A stretch of 64,000 nucleotides of DNA from Tardiphaga sp. P9-11 (GTDB taxonomy: Bacteria > Pseudomonadota > Alphaproteobacteria > Rhizobiales > Xanthobacteraceae): assembly GCF_008329525.1 (NCBI RefSeq), contig NZ_NPKQ01000003.1, positions 372,001 through 436,000 of the forward strand, written 5' to 3'. Both the position numbers and the translations under genes were made by a program. The notes under the pieces are model-generated. The model saw only the letters and a list, made by a program, of their open reading frames with translations, did not search any database and had not been told where the DNA came from. Numbering within the stretch: position 1 is the stretch's first letter; the number at the start of each line of letters is the position of its first letter. Shown in pieces: positions 27,619-36,529 of this stretch.

Positions 27619-28605
27619 TTACTTCAGGTTCGACATCGCGGTCAGGTCAGCCGAGAGCTTGACGATGCCAGTCGCGCCGCACCAGCTCGAGCCAGCGCCC
27701 GACGGGTTGATCGCGGTGAAGTTGGTGCCCGAGGAAGCAGCCGTGAAGTCCGAAGTGAAGGCGTTGCAATCACCCTTGGACAGGTTGGTGTCCGAGTAAC
27801 GCAGGTCCAGCGTGAAGACCTTGTAGGTGAAGCCGATGCCGATGTTCCAGGTGTTGTAGTCGGCATACTTGATGCCGTTCGGGAAGGCGACGGTACCGTA
27901 GAAGGAATCCGAGGTGCCCAGCCACTGACGGCCGAACTCGCCCGAAACGTAGGAGCCGATACCGGTCGAACCGAACCAGGTCGACGGCGCAATCACCTTG
28001 CCGGTGATCGAAGCATAGGTGCCTTCTGCGCCAGTGTTCAGGAAGTTCGGCGAGTAGAACGCGTTGCCGCCCAGCGAGAAGTAGTCGTTGAAGGTGTAGT
28101 TGAGCTTGGCATAGCCTTCATAGAAGCTGGCGTTCTTCTTGGCGACACTGCCGTTCGGCAGCGCGACGGCGTTGATATCGCCACCGCAGAAGGCTGGGGT
28201 GTTGAAGCACTGGCCGCCCGGATATCCATAATAGAAGAAGCCGAAGTCGAACGCTGCTGCGCCCCAGGTCGGACGGATACCGAAGTAGCCATCGAGCTCC
28301 ATCGAAGCGCGATTCGGGAAGGAGATGCTCTCACCCGAAACACCGGCGTAAATCTGGACGTCCTTGGTGATGTTATAGCGCGGCTCGAAATAAGCTGCCA
28401 CCGAACCCTTGTTGCCGTTCGACTGGGTGATACCGCGGAATACGTAGTTGCTCATGACCGCAGCGCCGAAAGCGATGTCCCAAGGATCGTAGGCAGCCAC
28501 GATCGGCGGCGCCTTCTTGTACATCTTCGCGCCCAGATCGGCTGCGGAAGCTGAGCTCATCCCCATGGCGAGCACCGCAGCAGAGGCGACAACAATTTTC
28601 TTCAT
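27619..28605 (-). CDS. TorF-family putative porin
   Basis: 328 aa outer-membrane beta-barrel of the TIGR02001/TorF group. The signal peptide KKIVVASAAVLAMGMSSASA ends near residue 22. The start of the mature protein (DIAFGAAVMSNYVFRGITQS, about residue 45) is the family's characteristic first strand, with its VFRGITQS sequence. Alternating aromatic strands follow to the C-terminus, and two Cys pairs (QCFNTPAFC and the GDC/SWC pair) may be bonded. ATG 28605 was chosen over 28620 because it opens the Lys-Lys signal peptide. It is likely a highly expressed porin: single gene, strong terminator, long upstream region. Confidence 0.9.
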   Translation of the reverse strand: MKKIVVASAAVLAMGMSSASAADLGAKMYKKAPPIVAAYDPWDIAFGAAVMSNYVFRGITQSNGNKGSVAAYFEPRYNITKDVQIYAGVSGESISFPNRASMELDGYFGIRPTWGAAAFDFGFFYYGYPGGQCFNTPAFCGGDINAVALPNGSVAKKNASFYEGYAKLNYTFNDYFSLGGNAFYSPNFLNTGAEGTYASITGKVIAPSTWFGSTGIGSYVSGEFGRQWLGTSDSFYGTVAFPNGIKYADYNTWNIGIGFTYKVFTLDLRYSDTNLSKGDCNAFTSDFTAASSGTNFTAINPSGAGSSWCGATGIVKLSADLTAMSNLK

Positions 28606-29073
28606 GACATTCCCCATCACTTTTGAAACCAGAGGCAGTTCCGTGTCCGAAAGACGGCGAGACCGCGAAATTCATCAACTGGACGCAACTCTGAGGCGCA
28701 AAAGCGGAGCGGTGAAGGAAAAAAAAAGAGCAAGTGCCGCCTAAATAGGCGTTCTGACGTTTCCGTGAGAGGTTGTGGCGCGGTGTTGCAAAAGCACAAC
28801 GTTTTTTGAGGGATTCCAGCCCAAAAATACCACCAGGAGGAATTATCACTGGTTGGGAATTGTTAATTACCCTCCCGGAAGCGGTGAGTACCTGCCCTCC
28901 ACAGCCTCCGGGGGACGACGATTGCTCGAATCGCCCCTGCGGATTTGATGCGACACGCCGGAATCGAGCACGCCCGCACCGGGCGTTCCCATAGAAAAAA
29001 CCGCAACGACGAGCGTTGCGGTTTCCTCAGATATCAGTCGGTTGAACAGAACCGATGGTTAGCCTTGATCCGA
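28606..29073. other. Intergenic region upstream of the TorF-type porin gene
   Basis: About 470 bases without a gene. It contains the promoter side and 5' leader of the porin gene, with poly-A/poly-T tracts around 28718-28731, and at 28998-29024 the terminator of the histone-like gene. I examined it for sigma-54 spacing and short ORFs and found nothing convincing. Confidence 0.5.
28998..29024 (-). terminator. Intrinsic terminator of the histone-like gene
   Basis: AAACCGCAACG (28998-29008) pairs with CGTTGCGGTTT (29014-29024), loop ACGAG. On the minus strand the stem is followed by a TTT-rich tail. It lies 50 bases beyond the stop at 29074. Confidence 0.9.
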
Positions 29074-29670
29074 CTACCTGGACTCGTCGTGATCTGGCGC
29101 CGTGTAGCCGGGCGACTCGATTGGCGCGGTCTCGCCGGACGAGTGTCCTTCGACCGGTGACGGATCAGGCTCCGGCGCCGCCCAGCTCGGTGTCTCAGCG
29201 ATCGCCGGTGCGACCGGCTTCGGCTTGGGGGCCCGCGGCTTGCGCGGCGGCTTCGGCGGCATCGCAACCGGCACAGACGCCTCAACCACGGCCGGCGCGG
29301 GCGCCGTGCTGGCCAAGAGCGCGGAAGGAACCTTCACCGCCTTCTTGGCTGCCTTCTTCGGCGCAGCTTTTTTCGGTGACGCTTTCTTGGCAACCTTTTT
29401 CGGCGCGGCCTTCTTCACCGTCTTTTTGACGGGAGCTTTCTTCGGCGCCTTCTTGGCAGACTTCTTCGCGGCTTTCTTGACGGTCTTCTTGGTGGCTTTC
29501 TTGGCCGCCTTCTTCACCGTCTTCTTGGCTGATTTCTTCGCGGCCTTCTTGGCCGTTTTCTTCACAGCCTTCTTCGCGGATTTCTTGACTGACTTCTTGG
29601 CGGGCTTCGCCGCAGTCAAAAGCTTCTTCTGCTTTTTCTTGTCCTTCTTCGACTTCTTGCCTTTAGCCAT
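29074..29670 (-). CDS. Histone H1-like Lys/Ala-rich protein
   Basis: 198 aa. Residues 1-110 are nearly all Lys, Ala, Thr, Ser, Val and Pro in short imperfect repeats (KKSAKKAVKKTAKKAAKKSA type, then KKAPVKKTVKKAAPKK). These resemble the C-terminal tail of eukaryotic histone H1 and bacterial AlgP/HctA-type DNA-binding proteins. Residues 110-198 are Pro-rich and acidic with no Lys repeat. ATG 29670 has AGGAGGACC, a strong ribosome-binding site. It probably binds nucleic acid non-specifically and may compact DNA; this is inference from composition. Gene length can vary by repeat number, and the internal repeats may be a slippage site. It is a single-gene unit. Confidence 0.85.
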   Translation of the reverse strand: MAKGKKSKKDKKKQKKLLTAAKPAKKSVKKSAKKAVKKTAKKAAKKSAKKTVKKAAKKATKKTVKKAAKKSAKKAPKKAPVKKTVKKAAPKKVAKKASPKKAAPKKAAKKAVKVPSALLASTAPAPAVVEASVPVAMPPKPPRKPRAPKPKPVAPAIAETPSWAAPEPDPSPVEGHSSGETAPIESPGYTAPDHDESR

Positions 29671-29769
29671 CGTGGTCCTCCTGTTGGCGCCGATCCAAAA
29701 GGGACCAGCGTTCAAGTCTTCCGCGCCAGCGCGGGGCCAGTTTAACGCGGGGCCGATGTCACAATTAGA

Positions 29770-31083
29770 TCAGTTCAATCCTGGCCTGGGACCGCCTGTC
29801 GCCCAATCGAGTAGCTCAATCGTATGTACGACCGGGACTGACGTCCCTCCGGCGATCTGAACCATGCAGCCGATGTTGCCGGCAGCGATGATATCCGGCT
29901 TGACCATCGCGATGTTGGCGACCTTTCGATCGCGCAACCGGCTCGCAATATCAGGCTGGAGAATGTTGTACGTCCCCGCCGAACCGCAACACAAATGGCT
30001 CTCTGGGATATCTTTCACCACGAATCCATTCTTGGAAAGCAATTCTTTCGGAGCCTGTGTGATTTTCTGCCCATGCTGCAGCGAACATGCGGAATGATAG
30101 GCGACGACGAGATCGCTTTGTTTGTCAGGCTTCGGGAGATCCATGGCGCTGACATACTCGCTGATATCCTTCGCCAGCGCAGAGACCTTGGCGGCCGGCG
30201 CGGCAAACTCCGGATCCTCGCGCAGCATGTAGCCGTAGTCCTTTATGACAGTTCCACAGCCGGACGCCGTAACCAGAATAGCGTCGAGACCGCCCCGGTC
30301 TGCCTCCCCCAGCCAGACGCCGATATTGGCCTTGGCCCGTGCCAGCGCATCCCCGTCGCGGCCGAGATGATGGGTCAGCGCACCGCAGCACTGTTCGTCC
30401 TGGACCAGCACGACCTCAACGCCATGTCGGGTCAAAAGGCTGATGGCGGCCTGATTGATCCGCGGCGCCAGTACCTGCTGGGCGCACCCCTGCAGCAGCG
30501 CGACCCGGCCACGGCGAGCGCCGATAGCCGGAAAGACGCTGCCACCCGATGGGCCGGCCGCGGGCAGCTGCTTCGGCGCCATGGTCAGCATCGCCTTCAC
30601 CCGGCTGAGCGTGTTCGGGCTGGATTGCATCTTCGTCGAGGGCAACAGCATCGCCAGCGGTCGCGCCAGCCGGGCCATGGTCATGCTCAGGCGAAACAGA
30701 CCGGGACGCGGCAGCACCCAGGCCAGCACGTCACGCAGCAACCGCTCGGAGAGCGGCCGGGTGTAGTCCTTCTCGATCTTCACCCGCGCCTGATCGACCA
30801 GATGCATGTAGTTCACGCCGGACGGACAGGTTGTCATGCAGGCCAGACACGACAGGCAGCGGTCGACATGCTTGACCACCTCCTGCGTCGGCTTCTGATC
30901 CTTTTCCAGCATCTCCTTGATCAGATAGATGCGGCCGCGCGGACTATCGAGTTCGTCGCCGAGCAGTACATAGGTCGGACAGGTCGCCGTGCAGAATCCG
31001 CAATGCACGCATTTGCGCAGGATCTTGTCGGCCTCGGCAATATCCGGATCGGCCAGCTGGGTCGGGGTGAATTCGGTTTTCAT
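29770..31083 (-). CDS. glcF: Glycolate oxidase iron-sulfur subunit GlcF
   Basis: 437 aa. Two [4Fe-4S] motifs in the N-terminal part, CVHCGFCTATCPTY (about residues 26-39) and CLSCLACMTTCPSG (about 77-90), each CX2CX2CX3CP. Two CCG cysteine-rich domains follow, with CCGALTHHLG and CCGSAGTYN. It passes electrons from the FAD subunit GlcD to the respiratory chain during oxidation of glycolate to glyoxylate. It is the third gene of glcD-glcE-glcF, 12 bases downstream of glcE on the minus strand. Length is typical (about 407-440). Confidence 0.95.
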   Translation of the reverse strand: MKTEFTPTQLADPDIAEADKILRKCVHCGFCTATCPTYVLLGDELDSPRGRIYLIKEMLEKDQKPTQEVVKHVDRCLSCLACMTTCPSGVNYMHLVDQARVKIEKDYTRPLSERLLRDVLAWVLPRPGLFRLSMTMARLARPLAMLLPSTKMQSSPNTLSRVKAMLTMAPKQLPAAGPSGGSVFPAIGARRGRVALLQGCAQQVLAPRINQAAISLLTRHGVEVVLVQDEQCCGALTHHLGRDGDALARAKANIGVWLGEADRGGLDAILVTASGCGTVIKDYGYMLREDPEFAAPAAKVSALAKDISEYVSAMDLPKPDKQSDLVVAYHSACSLQHGQKITQAPKELLSKNGFVVKDIPESHLCCGSAGTYNILQPDIASRLRDRKVANIAMVKPDIIAAGNIGCMVQIAGGTSVPVVHTIELLDWATGGPRPGLN

Positions 31084-31095
31084 GTCGCAAGTCTT

Positions 31096-32346
31096 TCAAG
31101 TACCAAGGCCACGCGACATCCGGCCGCGATTGAGAATGGTCTTCGGATCGAAACTGTTGCGCACCCGCTCGCCCAGCGCGGCGATGCCTTTGGGCTGCGG
31201 ATGAAACACATCGACCGCACGCCGCACGTCATCCGGCGCGCGGATCAGCGTCGCATGCCCACCGGCCGCATTGACCAGCTTGCGGAGCTGCGCTGCCTGC
31301 GCATCGACCGATGGCGGTAGTGCCGCCCAGATCAACCCGCCGCCCCAGTCATAGATGACCTCGCCCTGCGAGCCCTTGACGATAGCTTGGCCAAGTGCAC
31401 CACCGGATGCCGGCGGCGTCACGATGCGCCACACCGGCCACATCGCGCGCGGACCGCTGGCTGCAAATGGCGTTACGTCACGGACGGCTGCCCACAGCAC
31501 CGCAGATGCAGCGTCTTCAAGTATCTCGGCCACGCCGAATGACTTCAGCGTCGTACTCAGTGACACCGCGCGCTGCGACGCGGAAGCAGTGATGCCTTCA
31601 AGACGGATCAGCGTGACCGACTGGTCGGGCAACGCGATCTCGCCAAGCGTCCCCTGCGTGGTGCGCAACGCCGAGCCCGGCAGATGCGCGGCACCTGAGA
31701 CATCGAATGGCGACCCCAACGCCACGGTCATCGCCTTGTTGGCCGCGATATCGTCGAGCCCGCGCAGCACCAGCGTGCGCTCGCTCTCCGCCCGCGGCAT
31801 GACCTTGAGGGTCACCTCCGTCATCACGGACAGCGTGCCCCACGCGCCGGCAAGCAGCTTGCAGACATCGTAGCCGGTGACATTCTTCACCACCCGGCCG
31901 CCAGCCTTGTAGCTGTCGCCGAAGCCTGACACTGCATGCACGCCAAGCAGATGATCGCGCGCACCGCCGGCCTGAATGCGGCGCGGCCCGGCGAGCCCGG
32001 CCGAGATCATGCCGCCGATGGTGCCGATATCCGGCGTGCCCAGGAGCTGTGACGTGTTCATCGGCTCGAATGAAAACTGCTGATTCTTGGAATCGATCAA
32101 CGACAGCACATCGGCCATCGGCGCACCGGCCTGTACCGTGAGGATCAATTCGTTCGGCTCATAGGACGTCACGGCATTCAAGGCCGACACGTCCAGCACC
32201 GCATTGGTCGCAATGGGCTGGCCGACCATGCGCTTGCTGCCATGACCGATGATCTCTAGCGGCTGCTCGCTGGCGATTGCGGCACGCACCGCCTGCTCCA
32301 CGTCCTGAGCGTCTCTAACTTTCAAAATATCCACGGATGCGTCCAA
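31096..32346 (-). CDS. glcE: Glycolate oxidase FAD-binding subunit GlcE
   Basis: 416 aa. It has a GlcE-type FAD-binding fold with VDILKVRDAQDVEQAVRAAI at the start and GTPDIGTIGGMISAGLAGPR, then GVHAVSGFGDSYKAGGRVVKN, in the FAD site. The N-terminus is uncertain: TTG 32346, right after the glcD stop, or GTG 32334; neither has a strong ribosome-binding site, so translation may depend on coupling with glcD. It is the second subunit of the GlcDEF complex at the inner membrane. Confidence 0.92.
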   Translation of the reverse strand: MDASVDILKVRDAQDVEQAVRAAIASEQPLEIIGHGSKRMVGQPIATNAVLDVSALNAVTSYEPNELILTVQAGAPMADVLSLIDSKNQQFSFEPMNTSQLLGTPDIGTIGGMISAGLAGPRRIQAGGARDHLLGVHAVSGFGDSYKAGGRVVKNVTGYDVCKLLAGAWGTLSVMTEVTLKVMPRAESERTLVLRGLDDIAANKAMTVALGSPFDVSGAAHLPGSALRTTQGTLGEIALPDQSVTLIRLEGITASASQRAVSLSTTLKSFGVAEILEDAASAVLWAAVRDVTPFAASGPRAMWPVWRIVTPPASGGALGQAIVKGSQGEVIYDWGGGLIWAALPPSVDAQAAQLRKLVNAAGGHATLIRAPDDVRRAVDVFHPQPKGIAALGERVRNSFDPKTILNRGRMSRGLGT

Positions 32347-33840
32347 CTAAAATCGCGGCAAATCAGGGAAAGCGAGCTTGCCGCCATGCACATGTACGCG
32401 GCCGAGTTCGGCGCAGCGGTGCAGCGTCGGAAACACCTTGCCGGGATTGAGCAGACCCTGCGCGTCGAACGCGCATTTGATGCGCTGTTGCTGATTGAGA
32501 TCGACCTCGCTGAACATCTCCGGCATCAGGTCGCGTTTCTCGATGCCTACGCCGTGCTCGCCGGTCAGCACGCCGCCAACCTCGACGCACAGCCTCAGAA
32601 TATCTGCGCCGAAGTCTTCCGCGAGCTGCAGCTCACCGGGTTTGTTCGCATCATACAGGATCAGCGGGTGCAGATTGCCATCACCGGCATGAAACACATT
32701 GGCAACGCCGAGGCCGTATTTGGCTGACATCTCCTTCATGCGGCGCAGCACCAGAGGCAAGGCCGCGCGAGGAATGGTGCCGTCCATGCAGAGATAATCC
32801 GGCGAGATGCGCCCAACTGCCGGGAAGGCTGCCTTGCGGCCAGACCAGAACAGCAGGCGTTCCTGTTCGGAGGTCGATATCTGGCAGGTGGTCGAACCGC
32901 AGCCGAGCGCTATCTTCTCGACGCGCTTGATCAGTTCGTCGACTTCTACGCCTGGGCCGTCGAGTTCGATGATGAGCAGTGCCTCGACGTCGAGCGGATA
33001 GCCCGCATGGACGAAAGCTTCGGCCGCATGGATCGCGGGCTTGTCCATCATCTCCATGCCACCGGGAATGATGCCGGCGCTGATGACATCGGCAACGCAT
33101 TGGCCGGCGTGCTCGACCTCGGCGAAGCCGATCATCAGCGCGCGCGCCGTTTCCGGCTTCTGCAGGATGCGCACGGTGATTTCGGTGATGACGCCGAGCA
33201 GACCTTCGGAGCCGGTAATGATCCCCATCAGGTCGTAGCCCGATGTCTCGGCGGTCTTGCCGCCAACGCGAATGACTTCGCCCGACATCAATACAATCTC
33301 GCAGCCGAGGAGATTGTTGGTGGTCATGCCGTATTTGAGGCTGTGCACGCCGCCAGAGTTTTCCGCGACATTGCCGCCGATCGAACAGGCAATCTGCGAT
33401 GAGGGATCCGGCGCGTAGTAGAAGCCGGCATGCGCTACCGCCTGGCTGATGGCGAGATTGGTGACGCCGGGCTCGACAACAACGGCGCGGTTGTCGAAAT
33501 CGATCTCGCGTACGCGCTTGAACTTGCCGAGACCAAGCAGCACCGCGTCGGCCAGCGGCAGCGCGCCACCGGACAGCGACGTGCCCGAGCCGCGCGGCAC
33601 CACCTTTATGCCGTTCTCGTGACAATATCTCAGAACTTTCGAGACTTGCTCGGTCGTGTCGGGCAATACGACGACCATCGGCGGCTGGCGATAGGCCATC
33701 AGCCCATCCGACTCATAGGGCAGCATTTCCGCAGCACTGGAAATCACGCCCTCGCCCGGCACCAGCTTTCGCAATGCAGCGATAATGGCCTCGCGCCTTG
33801 CGAGGACTGCCTGATCCGCCGCAGGCATCATGATGGTCAT
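32347..33840 (-). CDS. glcD: Glycolate oxidase FAD-linked subunit GlcD
   Basis: 497 aa PCMH-fold flavoprotein that oxidises glycolate (and D-lactate in relatives). FAD-binding segments PRGSGTSLSGGALPLADAVL (about residue 83) and CSIGGNVAENSGGVHSLKYG (about 150) are visible, with the C-terminal GVGIEKRDLM region that closes the active site. The start was set to ATG 33840 (MTIMMPAADQAV) with GGGAG upstream rather than the open frame to 33900. It heads the glcDEF operon and is divergent from a cytochrome c gene, 203 bases away. Confidence 0.95.
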   Translation of the reverse strand: MTIMMPAADQAVLARREAIIAALRKLVPGEGVISSAAEMLPYESDGLMAYRQPPMVVVLPDTTEQVSKVLRYCHENGIKVVPRGSGTSLSGGALPLADAVLLGLGKFKRVREIDFDNRAVVVEPGVTNLAISQAVAHAGFYYAPDPSSQIACSIGGNVAENSGGVHSLKYGMTTNNLLGCEIVLMSGEVIRVGGKTAETSGYDLMGIITGSEGLLGVITEITVRILQKPETARALMIGFAEVEHAGQCVADVISAGIIPGGMEMMDKPAIHAAEAFVHAGYPLDVEALLIIELDGPGVEVDELIKRVEKIALGCGSTTCQISTSEQERLLFWSGRKAAFPAVGRISPDYLCMDGTIPRAALPLVLRRMKEMSAKYGLGVANVFHAGDGNLHPLILYDANKPGELQLAEDFGADILRLCVEVGGVLTGEHGVGIEKRDLMPEMFSEVDLNQQQRIKCAFDAQGLLNPGKVFPTLHRCAELGRVHVHGGKLAFPDLPRF

Positions 33841-34043
33841 TGAACGCGCACTCCCGGAGATCGCAGCGATCACTCGGCTGCTTTGCCATGAATCAACCAC
33901 GTCCGTGTGGCTTTGGGTAGCTTACCAAAGCATGACGCGGCGCATGGCGCCGGAACGCGCGGCAGCTGCCATCGCACTTGTGGACTACTCGGAGCGTGTG
34001 CAACAAACTAGACCGGAAAGCCAACCAACAAGAAGAGCCATCC

Positions 34044-34439
34044 ATGAAGTCTGTCACTTTCGGCGCCCTGATCGTCCTTGCCGCCTCGACCGCCTCTTCC
34101 TTCGCACTTGCACAGGACGTCGCCGCCGGGAAATCCTCCTTCAACAAGTGCCTCGCCTGCCACGCCGTCGGCGAAAACGCCAAGAACAAGGTCGGTCCGG
34201 AACTCAATGGGTTGAACGGCCGCAAATCGGGAACCGCCGAGGGCTATTCATATTCGGACGCCAACAAGAATTCCGGCATCACCTGGGATGAAGCAACGTT
34301 CAAGGAATACATCAAGGACCCGAAGGCCAAGATCCCGGGCACCAAGATGGCCTTTGCCGGCATCAAGAAGGAATCCGAGGTCAACGACCTGTGGGCATTC
34401 CTCGTGCAGTTCGACAAGGACGGCAAAATCAAGCCGTAA
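34044..34439 (+). CDS. Class I cytochrome c (c2/c550-type)
   Basis: 131 aa. The signal peptide is cleaved after ALA near residue 23. The haem motif is CLACH (Cys36, Cys39, His40), and the likely axial methionine is in GTKMAFAG (Met102). Sequence around VGPELNGLNGRKSG and ITWDEATFKEYIKDP is typical of small soluble class I cytochromes. It is a periplasmic electron carrier. ATG 34044 was chosen as the start of the signal peptide. It is divergent from glcDEF and may carry electrons for it or for another oxidase; no partner is shown by the sequence. Confidence 0.95.
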   Translation: MKSVTFGALIVLAASTASSFALAQDVAAGKSSFNKCLACHAVGENAKNKVGPELNGLNGRKSGTAEGYSYSDANKNSGITWDEATFKEYIKDPKAKIPGTKMAFAGIKKESEVNDLWAFLVQFDKDGKIKP

Positions 34440-34507
34440 GCGCTGGAGCCCTATGTTTTGACGCGTTTTCTTCACGCGAACCGGCACCCACGTCGCTTGA
34501 AAACGCG

Positions 34508-35194
34508 CTAGGCGCCGGCCGCCATCTTGGTCGGAAGCACGGCCTGCACCACAAGCCCGCGTGCGCGGGCATCCATCACGCCGACGGCGCGCAGCGCCAG
34601 CAGCGTGACGGTCTGCACCGCGTCGCGCAGCTTGGCCTGATCTTCGAGATTGTCGGGGGCCATCGGCCCAACCAGCGCTTCATGCAACGCGCCGAGCAAT
34701 GCGGCGGCTGCGAGCGCTGTGTCCTGCGCCGGCAGATGACCAGCGCGAATCGCGGCGGCGATTCGGGATTCGATCTCGCCAGCGATCTCGCGGCGGCTGG
34801 CCAGTCGCGATTCCGTCACATCGACCTCGACCGGCTCGGCCAGGATGCCCCACGACAGTTTTCGGTGTGAGACGACATGCACGGCCACCGTGGTTACCGC
34901 AGCGGCGAGCGCCGATGACGGACCCGGCGCAGCATCCGCAGCACGACGGATCGCGGCGAGTTCGTCGCGCGAGACGTCAGCGATGAGTTCAGAAATCAGG
35001 TCGGCCTTGGACGGGAAATACCGATATACCGTGCCCGCTGCGACATTGGCGCGAACCGCAACCGGTGCGATCTGCACCGCCGCCATGCCACCTTCGGCAC
35101 AAGTTTCGCGTGCAGCCGCCAGAATAGCGCTGCGCCGCGCCGCAAGTCGCTTCACGACTTGATGGGTCCGTCGGTAAACCATGGGCGTTCTCAT
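34508..35194 (-). CDS. TetR-family transcriptional regulator
   Basis: 228 aa. The HTH region covers residues about 18-65 (ARRSAILAAARETCAEGGMA, then VAAGTVYRYFPSKADLISEL). The C-terminal ligand domain has no recognisable specificity. It is convergent with the cytochrome c gene and upstream of no obvious target on its own strand. It likely represses an efflux, fatty-acid or aromatic function encoded elsewhere. The 159 bases upstream separate it from the azlD stop. Confidence 0.92.
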   Translation of the reverse strand: MRTPMVYRRTHQVVKRLAARRSAILAAARETCAEGGMAAVQIAPVAVRANVAAGTVYRYFPSKADLISELIADVSRDELAAIRRAADAAPGPSSALAAAVTTVAVHVVSHRKLSWGILAEPVEVDVTESRLASRREIAGEIESRIAAAIRAGHLPAQDTALAAAALLGALHEALVGPMAPDNLEDQAKLRDAVQTVTLLALRAVGVMDARARGLVVQAVLPTKMAAGA

Positions 35195-35353
35195 CCCGGC
35201 ACCCTTTGGCCAACCCGACGGCTGTCACAAATAAGGTGCGTAACTTCAAGGTTTTGAGCGAGCTTTGAGGCGCCCGCGATAAGAACTGAACACTAATTCA
35301 GACTCATTGACAAGGTGTTTTGCGCGTGGCGGGATTCAACTTTTCGGGTAGAC

Positions 35354-35671
35354 CTAACCACCAAATCCGAGCGCACGGGCAGCCGCGGCTACCGCCATCC
35401 CGGTGATGACGGCAATGAAGTCGTTGCGGCGGATGATGGTCACGGCCATCGCGGCGAGGATCGCGAAAACCACTACCGGCCCACCATTGACAGCCACGGG
35501 AAGCGCGGCGGCGACGATGATCGAGCCCGGCAATGCGTCGAGCATCCGGCGCACCCGCGGCGTCACATTGACGTAACCCATGAGCCAGTAGCCACCGAGG
35601 CGCGAGGCCACCGTGACCGCCGTCATGACAGCGAAAGCGATCATGACATCGCTGCGCAGAAATTCCGTCAT
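35354..35671 (-). CDS. azlD: Branched-chain amino-acid exporter subunit AzlD
   Basis: 105 aa with three to four hydrophobic segments, typical of AzlD (about 100-110 aa). The stretch ALPGSIIVAAALPVAVNGGP and RRNDFIAVITGMAVAAAARALG are family-like. It overlaps the azlC stop (ATGA at 35668-35671), so the two proteins are made together and form the two-subunit exporter for branched-chain amino acids and analogues. An in-frame extension upstream to 35815 is not coding; it lies inside azlC in another frame. Confidence 0.92.
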   Translation of the reverse strand: MTEFLRSDVMIAFAVMTAVTVASRLGGYWLMGYVNVTPRVRRMLDALPGSIIVAAALPVAVNGGPVVVFAILAAMAVTIIRRNDFIAVITGMAVAAAARALGFGG

Positions 35672-36417
35672 GCGGACACGCCTGCCGGATGCTGCGGTTC
35701 GCGTTCGTCCATGAGCCCGGCACTGATCGCTCCCGATAGCGCGCCGGCGATGATGAACCACCAGCCCGGCACCAACCAATGCACCACCAAGGCAACCACG
35801 CCCGAGACGACCCACGGGATAGCGCGGCGCGGACCCTTCCAGGCAGGAACCAGCATCGCGGCATAGAATGCCGGCATTACCAGATCGACGCCGTATTTTC
35901 TGGGATCGGTGAGTTGCTCAGCCAGCAGGAAACCGGGAATGGCCGAAAACAGCCAGGTGAAATACAGCACGATGCCGCCGCCGAGATAGAACGACGCATC
36001 GGCCCCACCATGATCGCGATAGCGCATTGCTGCGAGCCAGCCGCCATCCGTGACCAGCAGCATCGACGGATAGGCCTGCCATGCGGGCAACGTACCGAAC
36101 CATGGCCGCAGCGTCGCACTCATCAGGAAGAAGCGGATGTTCACGGTGAGCGTGAGCAGCGCCAGTGTCGCGATCGCGCCCGGCGTCAAAACATCAGGCC
36201 ATGACTGCAATGCAACAAATTGCGAAAGCCCGCCATAGACCGTCGCCATCATCACTTCGACTTCGGCAAGCGTGAGGTTCTTCTGCGCACACAGCGCACC
36301 GAATGCCATGCCGAAAGCGAGCGTGCCGGGCAGCATCGGGCCGATGGCAATGATGCCAGGCACGATGGCGGCCTTCGACCAATAGGCTGGTGCTTTAGGG
36401 ATGTGAGTGGCGTGCAT
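35668..36417 (-). CDS. azlC: Branched-chain amino-acid exporter subunit AzlC
   Basis: 249 aa large subunit of the AzlCD exporter. It has about seven membrane spans and the family motif GTLAFGMAFGALCAQKNLTL (about residues 30-50), then VMMATVYGGLSQFVALQSW. It exports branched-chain amino acids (AzlCD in Bacillus, YgaZH in E. coli). It is encoded upstream of azlD with a four-base overlap and 112 bases downstream of nrdB's stop on the same strand, so it is not clearly part of the nrd unit. Confidence 0.93.
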   Translation of the reverse strand: MHATHIPKAPAYWSKAAIVPGIIAIGPMLPGTLAFGMAFGALCAQKNLTLAEVEVMMATVYGGLSQFVALQSWPDVLTPGAIATLALLTLTVNIRFFLMSATLRPWFGTLPAWQAYPSMLLVTDGGWLAAMRYRDHGGADASFYLGGGIVLYFTWLFSAIPGFLLAEQLTDPRKYGVDLVMPAFYAAMLVPAWKGPRRAIPWVVSGVVALVVHWLVPGWWFIIAGALSGAISAGLMDEREPQHPAGVSA

Positions 36418-36529
36418 CGACTGATCCGCGTGATGCCGAAAGGCGAGATCATGCCTGCGGGCATCACGCGATCAGGTCAAGCGATGCGGATTCATATGCG
36501 CCATGCAGCGGCGGATATGAGACCAAAGA

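Noticed and set aside
28741-28800. Sigma-54-like TGGC..TTGCA sequence near the porin gene
   Set aside because: GG to GC spacing is 9 bases instead of 10, and it points away from the porin gene.
29225-29860. 211-codon Phe/Ala-rich open frame opposite the histone-like gene
   Set aside because: It is the antisense of the Lys/Ala repeats (AAG/CTT-rich); composition alone keeps it open.
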